From contig JACSYO010002174.1 in assembly GCA_016806645.1 (NCBI GenBank), positions 379,001 through 443,000 of the forward strand: a stretch of DNA of 64,000 nt, written 5' to 3'. The notes under the pieces were generated by a model that saw nothing but the letters and a program-made list of their open reading frames with translations, was not told the origin of the DNA and made no database searches. The DNA is from Ophiodon elongatus. Its lineage: Eukaryota; Chordata; Actinopteri; Perciformes; Hexagrammidae. Made by a program: the position numbers and the translations under genes. Positions 37,151-50,500 of the stretch are shown here, piece after piece (position 1 is the first letter of the stretch; the number at the start of each line of letters is the position of its first letter).

Positions 37151-40100
37151 GTGTCACATGACTAGCGAGTGACAAACGAGTCACGTGACTAACGACACTG
37201 ACCCATGTGCCTGGCGCGACAAAATGTCAACTCCCATTTCAATTTAGCGTGCGACACAAACAAACTGACTTCCGGACGGTTTAAATAAGTTTTGGGAGAC
37301 GGTTCGGGAACGCTGCTGAATAAAGTTAGTCTGGATTCTTGCCTTCATTTATACTTAGTCAGATAATCGGAATCGGTAGCTCAGGCTCAGAGAAATTGCA
37401 ATCCATGCATTTCTAGTGATGTAATAACTGTTTTATGTCTTTGGGCTAAGTAGAGTAAAACAAAACCATGGAGAAATATACAGTATGTGCTCATGGGAAC
37501 ACTTGAAAGATGGAAAAGAAGTATGAGGTCTGTGGACCTAACGTTGCCCATGGCTGCTCTAAAGCTACACTTCATAACTGCCTCTCAGCGCTGCAGCTGC
37601 CTCTTCTCTACCAGGATTAACGGTTTTTGGAAGCACCACTAACGGTCCCTACAATGTAAACCTCTCAGAGCTCTCCTGAATAGCGCCGACGCTCGATATT
37701 ACTCCACGGCCGCATTAGTGAAGTATGATAATAAATGAAACATTCTCCTGAACACCCCATTAGTAAGCCTTATCTTTTCACAGCCTCCTACAGCCACCAG
37801 CTATCACACAAAAGCCCACATGCTTCTGTCCGAGGCAGAAAGCCTTCCTTCTTATTTTTCTCTCTCTGTCTCTTCCCTCATTTGTCTCTCATCCCCCCCT
37901 CCCCCTCTTTCACTTTTGCTCTCATTTATTCATTGACTTTTTTTCTCCAATGCTACAGCAGAGTATGCAGCACCTGACTCGAAAACCCCCGATACATCTA
38001 ATCTCGACCCATTTGAGTTACGATATGTACAGAAGCCTTTAATAACTACATACTTTAGTTATAAAAAGTGATGCTGGTGATTATAGCAAACCAAGGCAGC
38101 AGTGTTGTTCATTTAAATGAAATGTTTTCTTGGATTCCTCACGTTCCATAACTGTTTTGTTGGAGCTTTGCTGTTTTAAATTTTCTGGGTTCTTACTCAT
38201 ATTTGTTGGCATTCGTATCTCTGTTATTGTGAACTATTAATGTAGGTTTACTGGGGTTCTGAGGGTGTCACTGCCCCTTAAAGTCAGGATCAGGGAAGGA
38301 TAACATTTGGAGGTAATTAGTGGCATCTACACTTATGTAGGCTTTCTCTTAAGACATTACTTAACTGATTCTTCCACTTCAGGAAGGAAAGAATAAACTA
38401 AAAATCCTCACATTTTTCATATAGTTTTTGAGCTCATTTTAAGACTGTCATCCGAATCACAAACATTCCCTCACTCGGTTTCTAACAATAACTACGTTCC
38501 CGACACTGAATATATTTACGCTCTTTCACACCGTTTTTTCACAGTTTTATATCACATGAAACTCAGTATACTTCTTATGATGCAGTATTATATTATCAGC
38601 ATACACTGTTCAAAGAATGTGTGCCCAATTATCATTCCAACAAAATGCTCAATGAAGAGTTGAAGACAGAGATGAAGACATTGTGAATGGATCCGGTTTC
38701 ATCGACTGAGCTCTGAGCTCTGCTTGGTTTGGGTTTATGTCCCGTTTTAAAATAGACGAGTGCTTTACAGGTCAAAGTTGAACAGTCATGTGACGTTTTC
38801 AGACCTCTCTGGCTATAAATGTTGGAACCCTTGAATACTCCGCTACGGTGTAGTGACAAAGAAGATTAGCTTCAGTCGATAAGAATATCATGCTTTTTGC
38901 CTTTTTTAGACAAGTGCACTCAAAAGTGGAATTTAAAAGGTATTTGTCTTTGCTCCTGGGAAATCCAAATGTTTTTTTTTTTGCCCGTGCTGCATTATTT
39001 ATGAAACGTGAAAGTCAAGGCAGAGATTTGTTCACCTAAGTGTGATTTGCAGTGCATTTCTCATTCCTCCTCGCTATATGTCATTCTACCTGGCTGCACA
39101 CCAGCCACCTAAAAGCCTGTGTGCTTACATCATCGTTCTACTTGGAGGAGATGTTTGCCCGAATGTTCAGAACCATCTGATCCAGGGAACCCCGATAAGA
39201 GTAAAAAACACTGGTTATTTTACTGCAGACTGTAGCCTTAACCACAGATTCAATATACAGGGCATGTGACATCGATATCAATGATATGCATTACAGTCTC
39301 TTAATGAAACACCTGTGATACTTCCTGGCCGACCGATATAGACTTAGTGTTACGTAGTGCAAAGCGAAACATTCTTAAGGTGGTATCAAAGCTGTTAGTT
39401 CTTATGACGCCAGCTAATTCAGGATCACTGAAGCAATAAAAACATGATGTAAGGAACTTTCTATCCTCACCTGGAGTTTGTAAAGAACCCACTATTCAAT
39501 TGACAGTATGGTACTGTGTAACCTAAATTTTAGCAAAATTACATGAGAGGGTAATCGGTAAAACGGTATTCTTTAAAACACTAACAGACATTAATACCAG
39601 TACTAAACTCTCTGGAGTAAAAATGTTGCATTGTTTACCAAGAAAGGGTTATGCCTTCGATTGTAAACACATACATTCATAAACTTTTCTTCAGGTACCA
39701 ACCGGAGAGTAAAGTTCCAAGAAGCTAGAATTTTGTTTTCATGTCATTTTCATTGTGTTTCCTATGTACTTTCTTTATTAGATACACAAGCTAATGGCGT
39801 TAAAGCAACGGCAGGCTTGTTAGCCATCCTGCTACAATAAGACGGGGTTTATGTTAGTTCATCTCAATGATTGAAGGCAGAAGGAAAATTGAAGCTCTAA
39901 CATAAATTAACGACAAATTCTACTTTCAACAATGTTTGAACGTTATGTCTTGAGGAATAAATAAAGATACCATGGTGTTGAAAAGAGTTATGTTGGTGGA
40001 CTTATTTTTATTCATCTGCCCAGCATCTCCAGTGACAGAAGATGTTGCCGCAGGTGCAATTAGTGACATTTAAAAACAATCAGTTTCACTGGAATATTTG

Positions 40101-41496
40101 AAAAACTAAAGCCATGGGTTGTAGGTATCTTGCAGAAACTAGGTTTGAAGTCACTGCCCTGTGGATTCCTTTTGTGAAGGATGTGTTTGTGTGTTTCCGG
40201 CGTGCTGTTCTGCACAGTGGGGCTCCCGATCGTCACGTGGAGAGAAGCGTCAGGCCACCCATCAACTTCCTAACAAAGGTGGGAAGTGTTGCATTGTTCT
40301 GTCGGACTTGTTAGGCAGTTTTCTATTGTCTATGGGCTTAATACAGGCCATGCTTCTGGTCGCCCTTTCCGGCCTATCGGGGTAGACAGTGGCAGACCAT
40401 CCCTGCTGACCTGTTTCACAAGGGTTAAAAATGAGAGCTGTGTTTGGCCAACTTCAGAGATAATTATGCTTGCTGTGTCAGTGTCAGTGTCAGGGCACAG
40501 GGCGCAGTAATTGCACTTTACCACACAAGCCTGCTGTGAGAGAAGTGGTGATGCTGCTCCCATAGGACTCAGTTGGATCATTCTGAATGGCTGAACATAT
40601 GCAAATATCCCTGAGCAGAGTTTCAGGGATATGTGGTAAAGAGCCCTATTAAAGGGCTCTGACCGGGATTGTAGCGCTACAGTTATTGTTACTAGCTTTC
40701 GTCACCGTGGCAACCTTTAATCAGTCAGTTTCAATCTATAGAGTTGTACTTAATGGATTCTGTAGAGCAATGAATCCACAAGTGTTTTCAAAGCCAGCAG
40801 GATGCTCACTTCCATAAATGGCTCGCCTCCCTAATGGCCGCCCGTTTGGTGGCTTTTATTTCATGATGTCTCATTCGTGATATCAGTAAATAAGCCTAAA
40901 ATGTACCAACTATCCTCATGATTAGCACTAAATGTCCAATTGAATATTAAGTATTGTTGGTGTTTGCTTTAGATCATGATTGTGAACGTTGAGGATGAAA
41001 TCCTGCGAGAAGACAAAATGCCAGCACAATAGAAAGAACTTCAGATCTGTATTATCTTAATAACATTTACAAACACCGTTACCAAGGTGGTTCACATCCG
41101 GTTCAACTCTCGACAATCAGCACTGTCGCATGCTAAATAAATAAAGTAGAAAAAAACACCTGTAACCGTGGGTTGAAAATTAAAAAGTTGTTCAGTATTT
41201 GTTTCCTAATATCAACTGTATGACTATACAGTTGAATTATAATGTACAGGTTCTCGCCAATGTGGTCACCTTCTGTTTGCTATTTAGGGTTAGAGACCAA
41301 ATAATATTAATTTGCATGCAGCCTCAATGTAATAAGTAGTGTTGTTATTGTGATAGAATACCTGTATATTATATTATGTGTGCATATAAATAATATTTAA
41401 TATAATATATTATGTGTATTGTGATAAGAACATTTTCTAGAAAATTACTTGGAAAACCCTCAAAGAATGTCCCTGCCAATTAAGTACTTTTTAAGT

Positions 41497-41758
41497 AGGG
41501 CTGCAACTATTCATTATTTTCAGTATCATTTAGTCTGCTGATTTTTGTTTGGATTTTTCAGTTAATCTTTTAGTCCATAAAGTGTCAGAAAATATTAAAG
41601 AAATAAATGCTTTTTTTGTCTGAAAAAGACAAAACAACATTTTTTTTGTCATATATGACAAATAAAAGCTTCAACCTAGAGAATACATCATGAAAATGTA
41701 TTAATCGATTGTCAAATAGATGCCACTTAATTTTCTGTCCGTCAAATCGACGAATCCC
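41497..41758 (+). mobile_element. Truncated TIR element ('AGGGCTGCAACTA' family), copy 2
   Basis: It begins 'agggctgcaactattcatta', has 'tttagtccataaagtgtcag', and ends in decayed 'attaatcgattgtcaaa' and 'gtcaaatcgacgaatccc' without a clean right repeat. Same family as the piece at 24145-24420. Confidence 0.65.
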
Positions 41759-44265
41759 TTCACTTCTACATCAATGCAAAAATCCTCTAAATTAAATATT
41801 GCTCATAAAGTTTGCTTATTCTTCACTGATTGTTAACAATTGGCAATGGAAACAGAGACATTCGGGAATACACGTGGGTAGAAATAGAGACAAAATCTCT
41901 ATTGCCTCACAATATATCATCATATGTCATCCAAACCTGTGTAACAAGGCTGTTAAAACATGTTTGATGATGCCTCCCTCGTAGGCCAACCTAAAAAAGA
42001 AACCATGGTCCAGTGTGGGATTGAACTGAACGACAGCACAAATTGTCGGAACACTTGTTTCTCTGTGCTAGTTTTGAAAAAAAAAAAAAAACCAACCGAA
42101 GACAAAACATCCCCCACGACCAAACAGGCAACATCCTCAGAGGAATATTGGACAAGAAACTGTGTTTCAAAAATGGAACGTTTTCACACCAGGCAGACGC
42201 AGACTACAGCTTCTCGGAGGATGAAAGGAACTGACTGTCAGTTCAATGAGAATAACAGCTGATCTGTAGGAAGAGGTCTGTCGTCTCCAAGAGAACTGAG
42301 CAACACTTTACTTCTGTCTATCTTTCCTCTTACATGGACCCGTTAAACTGCCAAGCTGTAAGGCAGCAAATGATTGGTGTAAGTCGCTTGACTTTTTCTC
42401 AGCACCTGACACACGTCCATCACTGTAATGTATTGAAGGAGCTCAGGGGAGATAGGACATGCAGAGATGTCCTGCTCTCAGAGTTGTGATTGACTCATGC
42501 CTCAGTGCTCAGGAAGGAACGGCACTGTCTGTCAGCGGCTCCTTTGTGTGACAGTTTGCTGACTTTCCCGCCCCTCGGTCCTTCTTCATCGCCTTCCTCA
42601 ACTCTTTGTGCTCAAACAAGCATCGGAGGACAAGCACGTTATCTCTGTATGCAGGTCGTAGCTTTACATGTAGAAGTTCTCTCTGTTACTCAGGGGGTGT
42701 GTGCCGCTCAATTTAAGACTAAGAATTTCCATAAAATAACCAGAAAAGATTTTTAGCACAGTCACCGAGCCCAAAAGATTTGGTTAATAACATGGCCTTC
42801 TGTCTACCTTAAAGTAAAGCAAATCCACTTGTACAATTTAATGCATCATATGCATGATCATGTAGGACGGAACAGATAATTGATTAATTATTAAAACTAA
42901 ACCGGTGGTCTTTGTTGCATCAAATTGTACATAGAGCTTTTATTCCACCTGCAGAAGTCAGGAAGCTTGTAAGAAACATATTCTTCGATTTCCATTACTT
43001 CCAACACTATCGCATCCGCAGCAGTGGGAATAGACAATGTCAGAGTTTTTAAGATATTTGCCACTTCATGGATAGACCACAGTTATCCACCTGCAGAGTG
43101 CACGGTTAGTGAAGCTGCAGAGAAGCACGAGCACACCGGGGGAGGACTGTGCCATCACCTTTCTTTATTTCCTCTTTCTTTCTCCACTTTCTGGACCTCT
43201 CTGACTTTCGAGTTCTTCAATGAATTGTAGAGTTTGGGAGAATAAAATAAAATTCTGTAATTTGGTGCTCCTTGTTGCTTCACTGTTGGTGTAGTTTGAA
43301 CCATGACTAGACCGTCTAAGCGACTTTGCTTTATTTTTAGAAAAAATTGTATGAGTGTTAGTCGTCTAAGAATTTCTTTGGTCGAGGACAGCTCTAATGA
43401 AATGCAATTTACATTAGTGAGTGGATTGACATTTTTTGTATGAAAACTCCTGTTGCAATCAGTCTTTCTCAACCTTCATTTTCTTTCTAGATTACCCTGG
43501 TTGAGCCACCTCAATAAAATGGAGATTTAAAGCACACATTCAAAAACATACATAATAGACAGCCAGCAGAGCCAGAAGCACTGTAAACACTCAGTATGAG
43601 GAGGTGGAAACAGAAAAGTCCTGCAAAAACAACAACGAGTGAACTGTTTTCCCTGAGAGGCTCCGACTGCATGTAACAGACTATTAAGCATTCTCTCAGT
43701 CAGTGGTGGTCAGTGCTCCGCTCTCCGTGGTGGGAATCTGTGGAGGCAGGCATGAACAAACTGTGAGAGAGAGCGTCTGTGTCGTACGGCTGGAAGAAGC
43801 AGCAGAGAGGAGACAGAGGTCTAAACTGCATCTCAGACAACACCTGGTGAGCTTACGCAGCCACAGAGCACCTTCAGCCTCTGCACCTCCATGTGCTATA
43901 CAGAGCCCTGTGGGGGCTCAGCAACCAGCGGTCTTTACAGTAGTGCTTTATTAAAAGGCTTGGCTTGGGTGAAAGTTCTGCATGTAAAGAAATCCCAAGC
44001 TGTTCAAGATCGCGAAGACACAATACAGAGAGTGAGCTGTGCTTTGCTGTGGATTTATTCTCTAATCCTTCACACAAGGCTGTAAGACACAGTAAAAGGG
44101 ATTTACCACAGAATGTCAGTGTTGCATGTTATTCTCACCAACATTGTAGAAATTCATTTGTATCATTCTGAAACATAAGGGAACAGTTTATCTTCAATTT
44201 GTTATAATTATGTGCGCATACAGTACAGTTTAGAAAAATGCAGAAAAGAGCTGTTATCTGTTAAA

Positions 44266-44600
44266 CTAAAGTTCCACATTTTGGGAAATGTGCTAATTTG
44301 CATTTTGGCAAAGAGTTCGATGAAAAGATTGATACTACTCTAATATCTGTACATGTGAAACTACAGCCAGCAGCCATTAAGCTTAGTTTAGCTTAGCTTA
44401 GTTTAGCACAATGACTGGAAACAGATTAATAACCCCAAATAAAACGCTGAATCATAATTTTGCACAGATCAAAGAAATTAGATACCAACTTTTAATTAAA
44501 AAGCTTTAGAGGTGTCTGTAGGTGGATTTTAATCTAATTCTCAACAAAAAAAGTGAAAAATGGACTTTCCCAAAATGGTAAACTATTCCTATTCCCTCCA
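44266..44600 (+). repeat. Dispersed percomorph repeat with 'ttagcttagcttag' core
   Basis: The order 'cattttgggaaatgtgcta', 'gatgaaaagattgatactac', 'gaaactacagccagcagcc', 'ttagcttagcttagtttagc' and 'atgactggaaac' follows a very common percomorph element whose consensus I recall. The right part is decayed. Confidence 0.65.
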
Positions 44601-46170
44601 TCAGTTAGGGTAGTCCAATCACAATACTAATTAAATTGACATTTTATTTGTATAGCGTTGAATATTATTGTTTATAAATTACAAATCAAATATATTGCAC
44701 AAATCCAAGACATTACGATCCCTAAAATGGTCAATAATAAACAAATAGTCAGTCATAAACAAGAACAAATAATTGGATCATTGAGAGTTATTAATATTCC
44801 ATTAAACTATCTAAAGAAAAAGGCTTCACAAGTTTCTCTCAAAGCTCATATATAAGCAGATGCTGATAACAGCCTTAATACACAATAGTCTGTGTAATAG
44901 TAAACTACTCTTAGCTCAGTTATCCACTTGACATATTATTAGCCAGTAAGATCTGAGCATCGTTTTCTGTTGCTGTACGACTGAACTGTGAAATCCCCTC
45001 TGGACAGTTGGCTCACACACTGACCCTCAGAGTGAGCCTGGACATATTAGATCAGTGATGGCACTGAGGAAATGATGTCAAGCTTGGGGTGGGATGTGGC
45101 CAAGGCGGTGTTGACTATCATCTGATAACAATAGCCGCTGCCGCCTCAAATTCCTCTCTCCACCAGTACACACTCGATCTTACTGAAGTTCAACTACAGC
45201 CGCGATATTCTCAGCATGGCAAATAATGGATTAAGGGGGATTAGAGGCAAACAAGCGTGAAAATAATCATACGTTTTGAATTCCTTCACGACATGGATCT
45301 GTTCTCGCACACAGGAGGAGATAAAGCCCAGTGTGAGAGAGAAAAGGTGTGCTGGACTGAGTGGGTTTATGTGCATGCGTTTGATGTGCAACTCGGTGTG
45401 TGGCAGAAATCAATTTACAGAAGATAATAATTCATTTCCGAGGGGAGAGGAGGAGGCAATGAAAGGCAATGAAAGATTGAGTCTACATCACTGTACACAA
45501 ATGGCACTAATGGGGACAATGATCATCTCCAAATGAATCCAATTACGGAGCTGTTATTCCCACACCTCACAAGTCTTCATGTCTTCATATGGGCGCAGTT
45601 ATTGAGCCAGCAAAAGCCGATAAAAAGTTGTCGACCGTATCACACCATGCTAATAAACTCCTATGTCCCGACAGTTTGACAGTTCAATAGAAACAGATGA
45701 CAGCTGTCCAGGAAAGTTCAAGCAGGGACGTTGTAGCTGCAGTGAAGTCGATAGGATTACCAGGGGGATTAGGAACTGTAAATACAATAACAAAATGGCT
45801 TGACGAGGACACAATTACCCTGCCTTGTTTGAGACGAGCTGATAAAGGTTCGCAATGTAGATGTGAAGGCCTGAGTCGCTGCCACATTCAAAGACGGGCT
45901 CCTGAAACCGGCTGTCTCGAAGGCGGAACCCTAACTGAGAATAAATTCTACCTACTACTACTGTGTTGTTTGGGCCCGATGTTAATGTTAGTTCTTTTGT
46001 TACTGTCAGATTATTGACTAGAGCTAAAATATATTAGTTTTTTTAAACATTCCGAACTTTTGACCCAGTCATTTTTTGCGTCTAAATTCAGCATCCATAA
46101 GACATTTATTTTTCCAATTTATCTTTAATCTTTGAAGGTACATGCATTTGAAAACCTGCTTGTTTCCCCA

Positions 46171-46627
46171 GATGAAATGCTATTAAGTGTTTATGAGACC
46201 ACCACAAAGTCACTCATTATTTCTTCTGGCACTGAAAACCCCTATCAGTATTTGTAAAATTGAAATCCCTCAGAAGAAACCTAAAAATATATTTTCCCAG
46301 TATCTACTTAACTCAACATATTGAAATGTCTGCACACCATTTAGGGTGTAATCAGCCCTCTGCTGAAATTATATTAGATTCCAGACTCCCGTCCATGAGA
46401 CTCTCATCAACTTAACATTAGGCTTGAAGCTGTGCAAATTATGGAAAGCGTTCGTTTAAGGGCCGGCCTCTCTCTCCTGATGAAAGCTTTTGTGATGGTT
46501 TAGGGAACGCCACAAAGTCACATATCATTTTCTCGGGGCATTAGAAAGTCCAATCAGAATCTATAAAGATGAAAAACTCCCTCTCAAAGCCAGAGGACCA
46601 ATACTTAACTGCAGTGTCATATTGATG
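46171..46627 (+). repeat. Diverged direct duplication of about 150 bp, offset 308 bp
   Basis: Block A (46171-46329) and block B (46479-46627) align in order: 'gatgaaa'; exact 'ccacaaagtcac' (46202-46213 and 46510-46521); 'ggcactgaaaa'/'ggcattagaaa'; 'atcagtatttgtaaaa'/'atcagaatctataaag'; 'ctccct'/'tccct'; 'acttaact'; 'catattga'. It looks like about 65-70 percent identity with small gaps. I do not recognise it as a known repeat, and it is not coding. Confidence 0.65.
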
Positions 46628-47389
46628 CACGGCCTAGAGCTCTTCCATTGATTATGAATAGGAAACCAAGTTGGCTGACTCATAAATAGTTCGTCTGAAC
46701 TCAAGCTCAAGGAGCTTTACATTCTTCCACTGGTAAGAAAAGACAAAATTTGTTTGTGTGCTAACACTAGAATATTCACGGTACCGCCACGGTCACTTTT
46801 CTTTCCATCTTTTAATCAATTTTTTCCTCTATCAAGCTATATATTAGTGAGAAATACGACACATTAGATTAGAGGTTAGGGAGATCTCTTTCTGGAAGGC
46901 ATTAATAATAGAACATATAAGCAGGTTAAAGTCCTCTAAAGCAGGAATCATTTTTAGAGCTCCACTCTGATCTTTGGCAGTCTCAGGCAGAGATATCTAT
47001 TTGAATATCTGAAACTAAAATGTGAGTGTTTTTGGAGACAAACTCTCTTCTCTTTTTAGAAGCAATGATTTAAATGTGTTATGATGTGGTGCTGATATAG
47101 AGGTTAGGGAGTTATTACAACCAAGGGTTTTTCGAGATTTCCTTTGATAATTTCCTTTGTGATGAGTTAATTTTCTGCCAACGATCTTCGTCGTCTTGTA
47201 CTTCATTCTTCATACAGAATGAGCGGTATGTTGTATTGTGGTCAACTAAAAATAATCAAACCATCCATAGAAACTTCCCGAAGCACTCCTGCAATGTTAT
47301 CCACTTCTTCGTTGTCTGTCTGAGACTCTTGTCACTACAGATGGGGACAACTATAACATGTCCTCATGCAACGGTTTGTACTTATTTTT

Positions 47390-47530
47390 CGTGCGTTCTC
47401 ATGCAAATGGCCACCACCGTGTGTCCATTTTGGCTCGTAACAAACAGTCTTTTCAAAATAAACTTCCTTCTTCACAGGAAACAACTTGGTTGGGTTTAGG
47501 CAACAGAACCACTTGGCGTGAAGTGGCGTG
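47390..47530 (+). repeat. Dispersed repeat ('ggtttaggcaacaaaacc' family), copy 2
   Basis: Partner of the copy at 36975-37150. It includes 'cgtgcgttctcatgcaaatg', 'gtcttttcaaaataaa' and 'gggtttaggcaacagaacca'. The short frames on both strands here come from the repeat. Confidence 0.6.
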
Positions 47531-50500
47531 GCTGGAAGTTGCATGTCAACTAAGGCAACGTTTTTTTCACCAAGTAGGTTTGTTATCTAAACCTAAATAA
47601 ATGTCTTGCAGTAAGCCCAGAACTCCCCCACGTGTGGAGCTTGTCACTCTTTATACTTCCTGGTTCATTATGTCATGGATTACATAGAAATTGATATGTA
47701 TTTTTTATTTTATTAATTTATTATTTTCTTAAGGTGTGGTCGATGGTATAATGCGCCCTAAGATTGACGATTTCAATTTATATATTTCCAATTTCTCAAA
47801 CAAAATGTGCAGAACATTTTATTTCTGCTTGGAGAACAGCAGAAATAGGACATTCACTTTTGAATTCGCTGTCAACGAGGTGTGGCGAGAGAGATGAAGT
47901 TGAATAAAAGCAGACAGGTAGCTTAGCAAGAGGGGTTAGAGAAGAGAGGAGAAAAACAAGGACTGAAAACAAAGGTGAGAGGAGAGACGAGGAACGAGGG
48001 CGATGGGGAGAAATGAACAGAAGAGGACAGTGAGTGCTGCCAGCTCGGCGTAAGTCCATGTGTGTGTAGCAGGGGGATAATATGGCCGCGGCAGAAGAAC
48101 ACACATCTCACATCACACTCAACAGGTGGGTCAACAAGGGGCATCTCAAACAGGCAGGCAGGAGCTTATCTTAATTCTGAGGGAGAGAAAATCCAAGATC
48201 CTATCTACACTGACTCCCTGTAATCGATGCTGACAGGTAATTCAGAGCAGTGCATGGGAGAGCTTACAGCTCGCAGGAGCGGCAGGACTTTTGTGTGGCC
48301 TTGGTTGCTATACACTCCATGCAATCAAAGTGCTTGGCAGTTCTAATACATGTCCGGATAAACACATATTTTATAAGAGCTAAGAACCAATTCAGCAGAA
48401 AACTAGCGATGATGTACGAGACAAGAAAGTAAATCTTGAAATTTATGAGAAGATGTTTGTTCATCTGTCAGTGACTCTATGGCTACCCTCAGGTTTTCTT
48501 CAAGTAAAATATGTGATTATAAGTTCCTATTCATATTATATATATTATTTTTCTTTTTTCTTTTAATGGAACTGTATAATATCGTCAAAATCTGATAAAG
48601 TCGCATCAATACTTGGCAAATCTATGCTTTATTTACAGGCTTTTAGCAGAGTCGCTACATGTCTTAGCCAGGCATTTCAGATATGTTATTCTCAGAAATG
48701 CCATCACTTTGCATTCTACATGTTTTAGGACAGTTTTTGTGGAAAAAAGATTGTACGAAATTTAAAATTGTTTAGTTTTTTGTCTGTATGTACATCGGCT
48801 GGTATCTTATCTCATACTTTTGGAACTACAGGTCCCGAAATGGTTAGAGGGACATAAACAGCAAGTTCTGGCAACCATTGGAAGTATGCCAGATTAGCTG
48901 TGAGCAGTCTTTGTTTGCAATGTTGCCCATGAGAACAGAGAGAGCTATCAATGGATTACTTTCATACTGAAGAAAGCTTAAAAAAAACATAATGATTTTC
49001 AACCAAATTCCGGATTCATAGACATTTACTCGCAACACTGCAGATAAGGATCTCCTTGGAAAGTCAGCACTGAATCTAAAAGTATGCATTTTATGTCTGT
49101 GGGTTTAGAAGGAGTCTGAAGACATTTTACTGTCAACATTCTGTTGACCTAAACATATTTGGTTTTACATTTTTTGTAATGCACAACAGTGCAGTGCAAA
49201 AATATTCAATTGCATCGTCATTTTAATTTGATTTTTTCCATGCATCCATCCATTTATTGTGGTATACATATCAAAATCAGAAAAATATCAGATCTGTGAT
49301 ATAGATTCATTGTTACCACCCTCCCCCTGCCCCACTCAGCAGTACAATAGAAACATACATTGTCACATTGTCATCTATTGACTAGCCTCCAGTACTGTAT
49401 CTGACACCTCTGCCTTCTGTTTCCTCTCCAAGTCTCTCATTCTGTGCTTTACAACTGTCTGAGTCAATAAAAACATTACAAGAAGGTGAGTGGTCCTCCC
49501 GCTTGCCCATTTAAAACCAACGCTGTTGTTTTGAGTTAAAGTCAGACACTGCATGGACGTAGAGGCCAAACCCAGAGGACCAAAAAAAAAAATGGAGGAG
49601 AGTGTATGTAGGCTACCAGGGGTAGTGTGATAGCTCATGGCTGTGTATCCAGAGCACATTAAAAAGAGAAGAGAAGCCTGGTGCAGCTGGTCCCTCAAAG
49701 CTGCCATTGGCATGTCTCCAGTTTTGTGTGAGGACTCATTATGCAATTCCACAAGAGCCTGTTTTCTCATACTGAACTATTGCTAAAACCAACACGACTG
49801 GCGGTTCACACAAGTCCACGCGCTGAATGACAAGAATAAAACAACAAAACAAAAAAGAAAGTGTTGTGAATGTGAACTTGAAATCTTCTGCATCTCCTTT
49901 GCAAACACAAGCAGTGATGTGCCCGAATAGTATCACACAAACACAAGAGTGCGTTGTTTTGAATGTGGGCAACACAGGCATCTTAAGAAAAGCTATCACT
50001 CAGCAGCTGAACTGACATTGTGAAGCATACATAAAATATTCTGCATGTACTGTATTTCACTATGAGCATACATTCCAAGACTCATGAAAAAATAAACACT
50101 ACAGCAAAGTATAATGTGTTCTTGTTCACATCCACTGCTGGCTGTGTATCTTACTATAAGTTGTTCATCTCATTCAGTTGTAAAATTTAAAGCTCCAACT
50201 TGACACAGAATAATTAATGGGCGCAGTGTGATTACCGGACAGTGGTGCTTCTTGCACATATACACTGCTGTAATATGAATTCTTTTATATTAAAATGTTA
50301 TATTATTTAGTGTCATTTTGCTTTATTTTTTTTAGTTCACAGCAGAAAGAACAAACAACAACTCATAACATGAGTCAAAGGCCCTCAGCCAGATTCAGAC
50401 TGAAGACATCGTGGTTACATGTTATACATGTTACACCCAGGAAGCATCATGTGGTCGAGGCTTGGTTTGTGATGTACATAAATGCAAATTAATAATGGCA

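Larger units (their letters stand above)
30001..46170. other. Gene-free stretch, repeats and unique AT-rich DNA
   Basis: No defensible protein gene is seen. Contents that I can name are listed separately: a repeat fragment at 31299-31380, a protein-like relic at 35236-35382, a hAT-like relic with a CA microsatellite (36441-36775), a repeat copy at 36975-37150, an X-box-like site at 40701-40714, a TIR-element copy at 41497-41758 and a dispersed repeat at 44266-44600. The 140-aa minus frame at 35095-35517 overlaps the relic and shows no domain. Confidence 0.45.

Noticed and set aside
39471..39492. CTCCAG followed by GTGAGG, a good minus-strand donor at 39470
   Set aside because: No convincing acceptor upstream and the short frame beside it has no protein character.
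48112..48178. Possible minus-strand exon after a good acceptor (TTTTCTCTCCCTCAG)
   Set aside because: Only weak donors follow, so exon limits cannot be set.
49375..49770. 131-aa minus-strand ORF
   Set aside because: No domain, signal or repeat pattern; composition as expected of translated non-coding DNA, and no splice or start context supports it.
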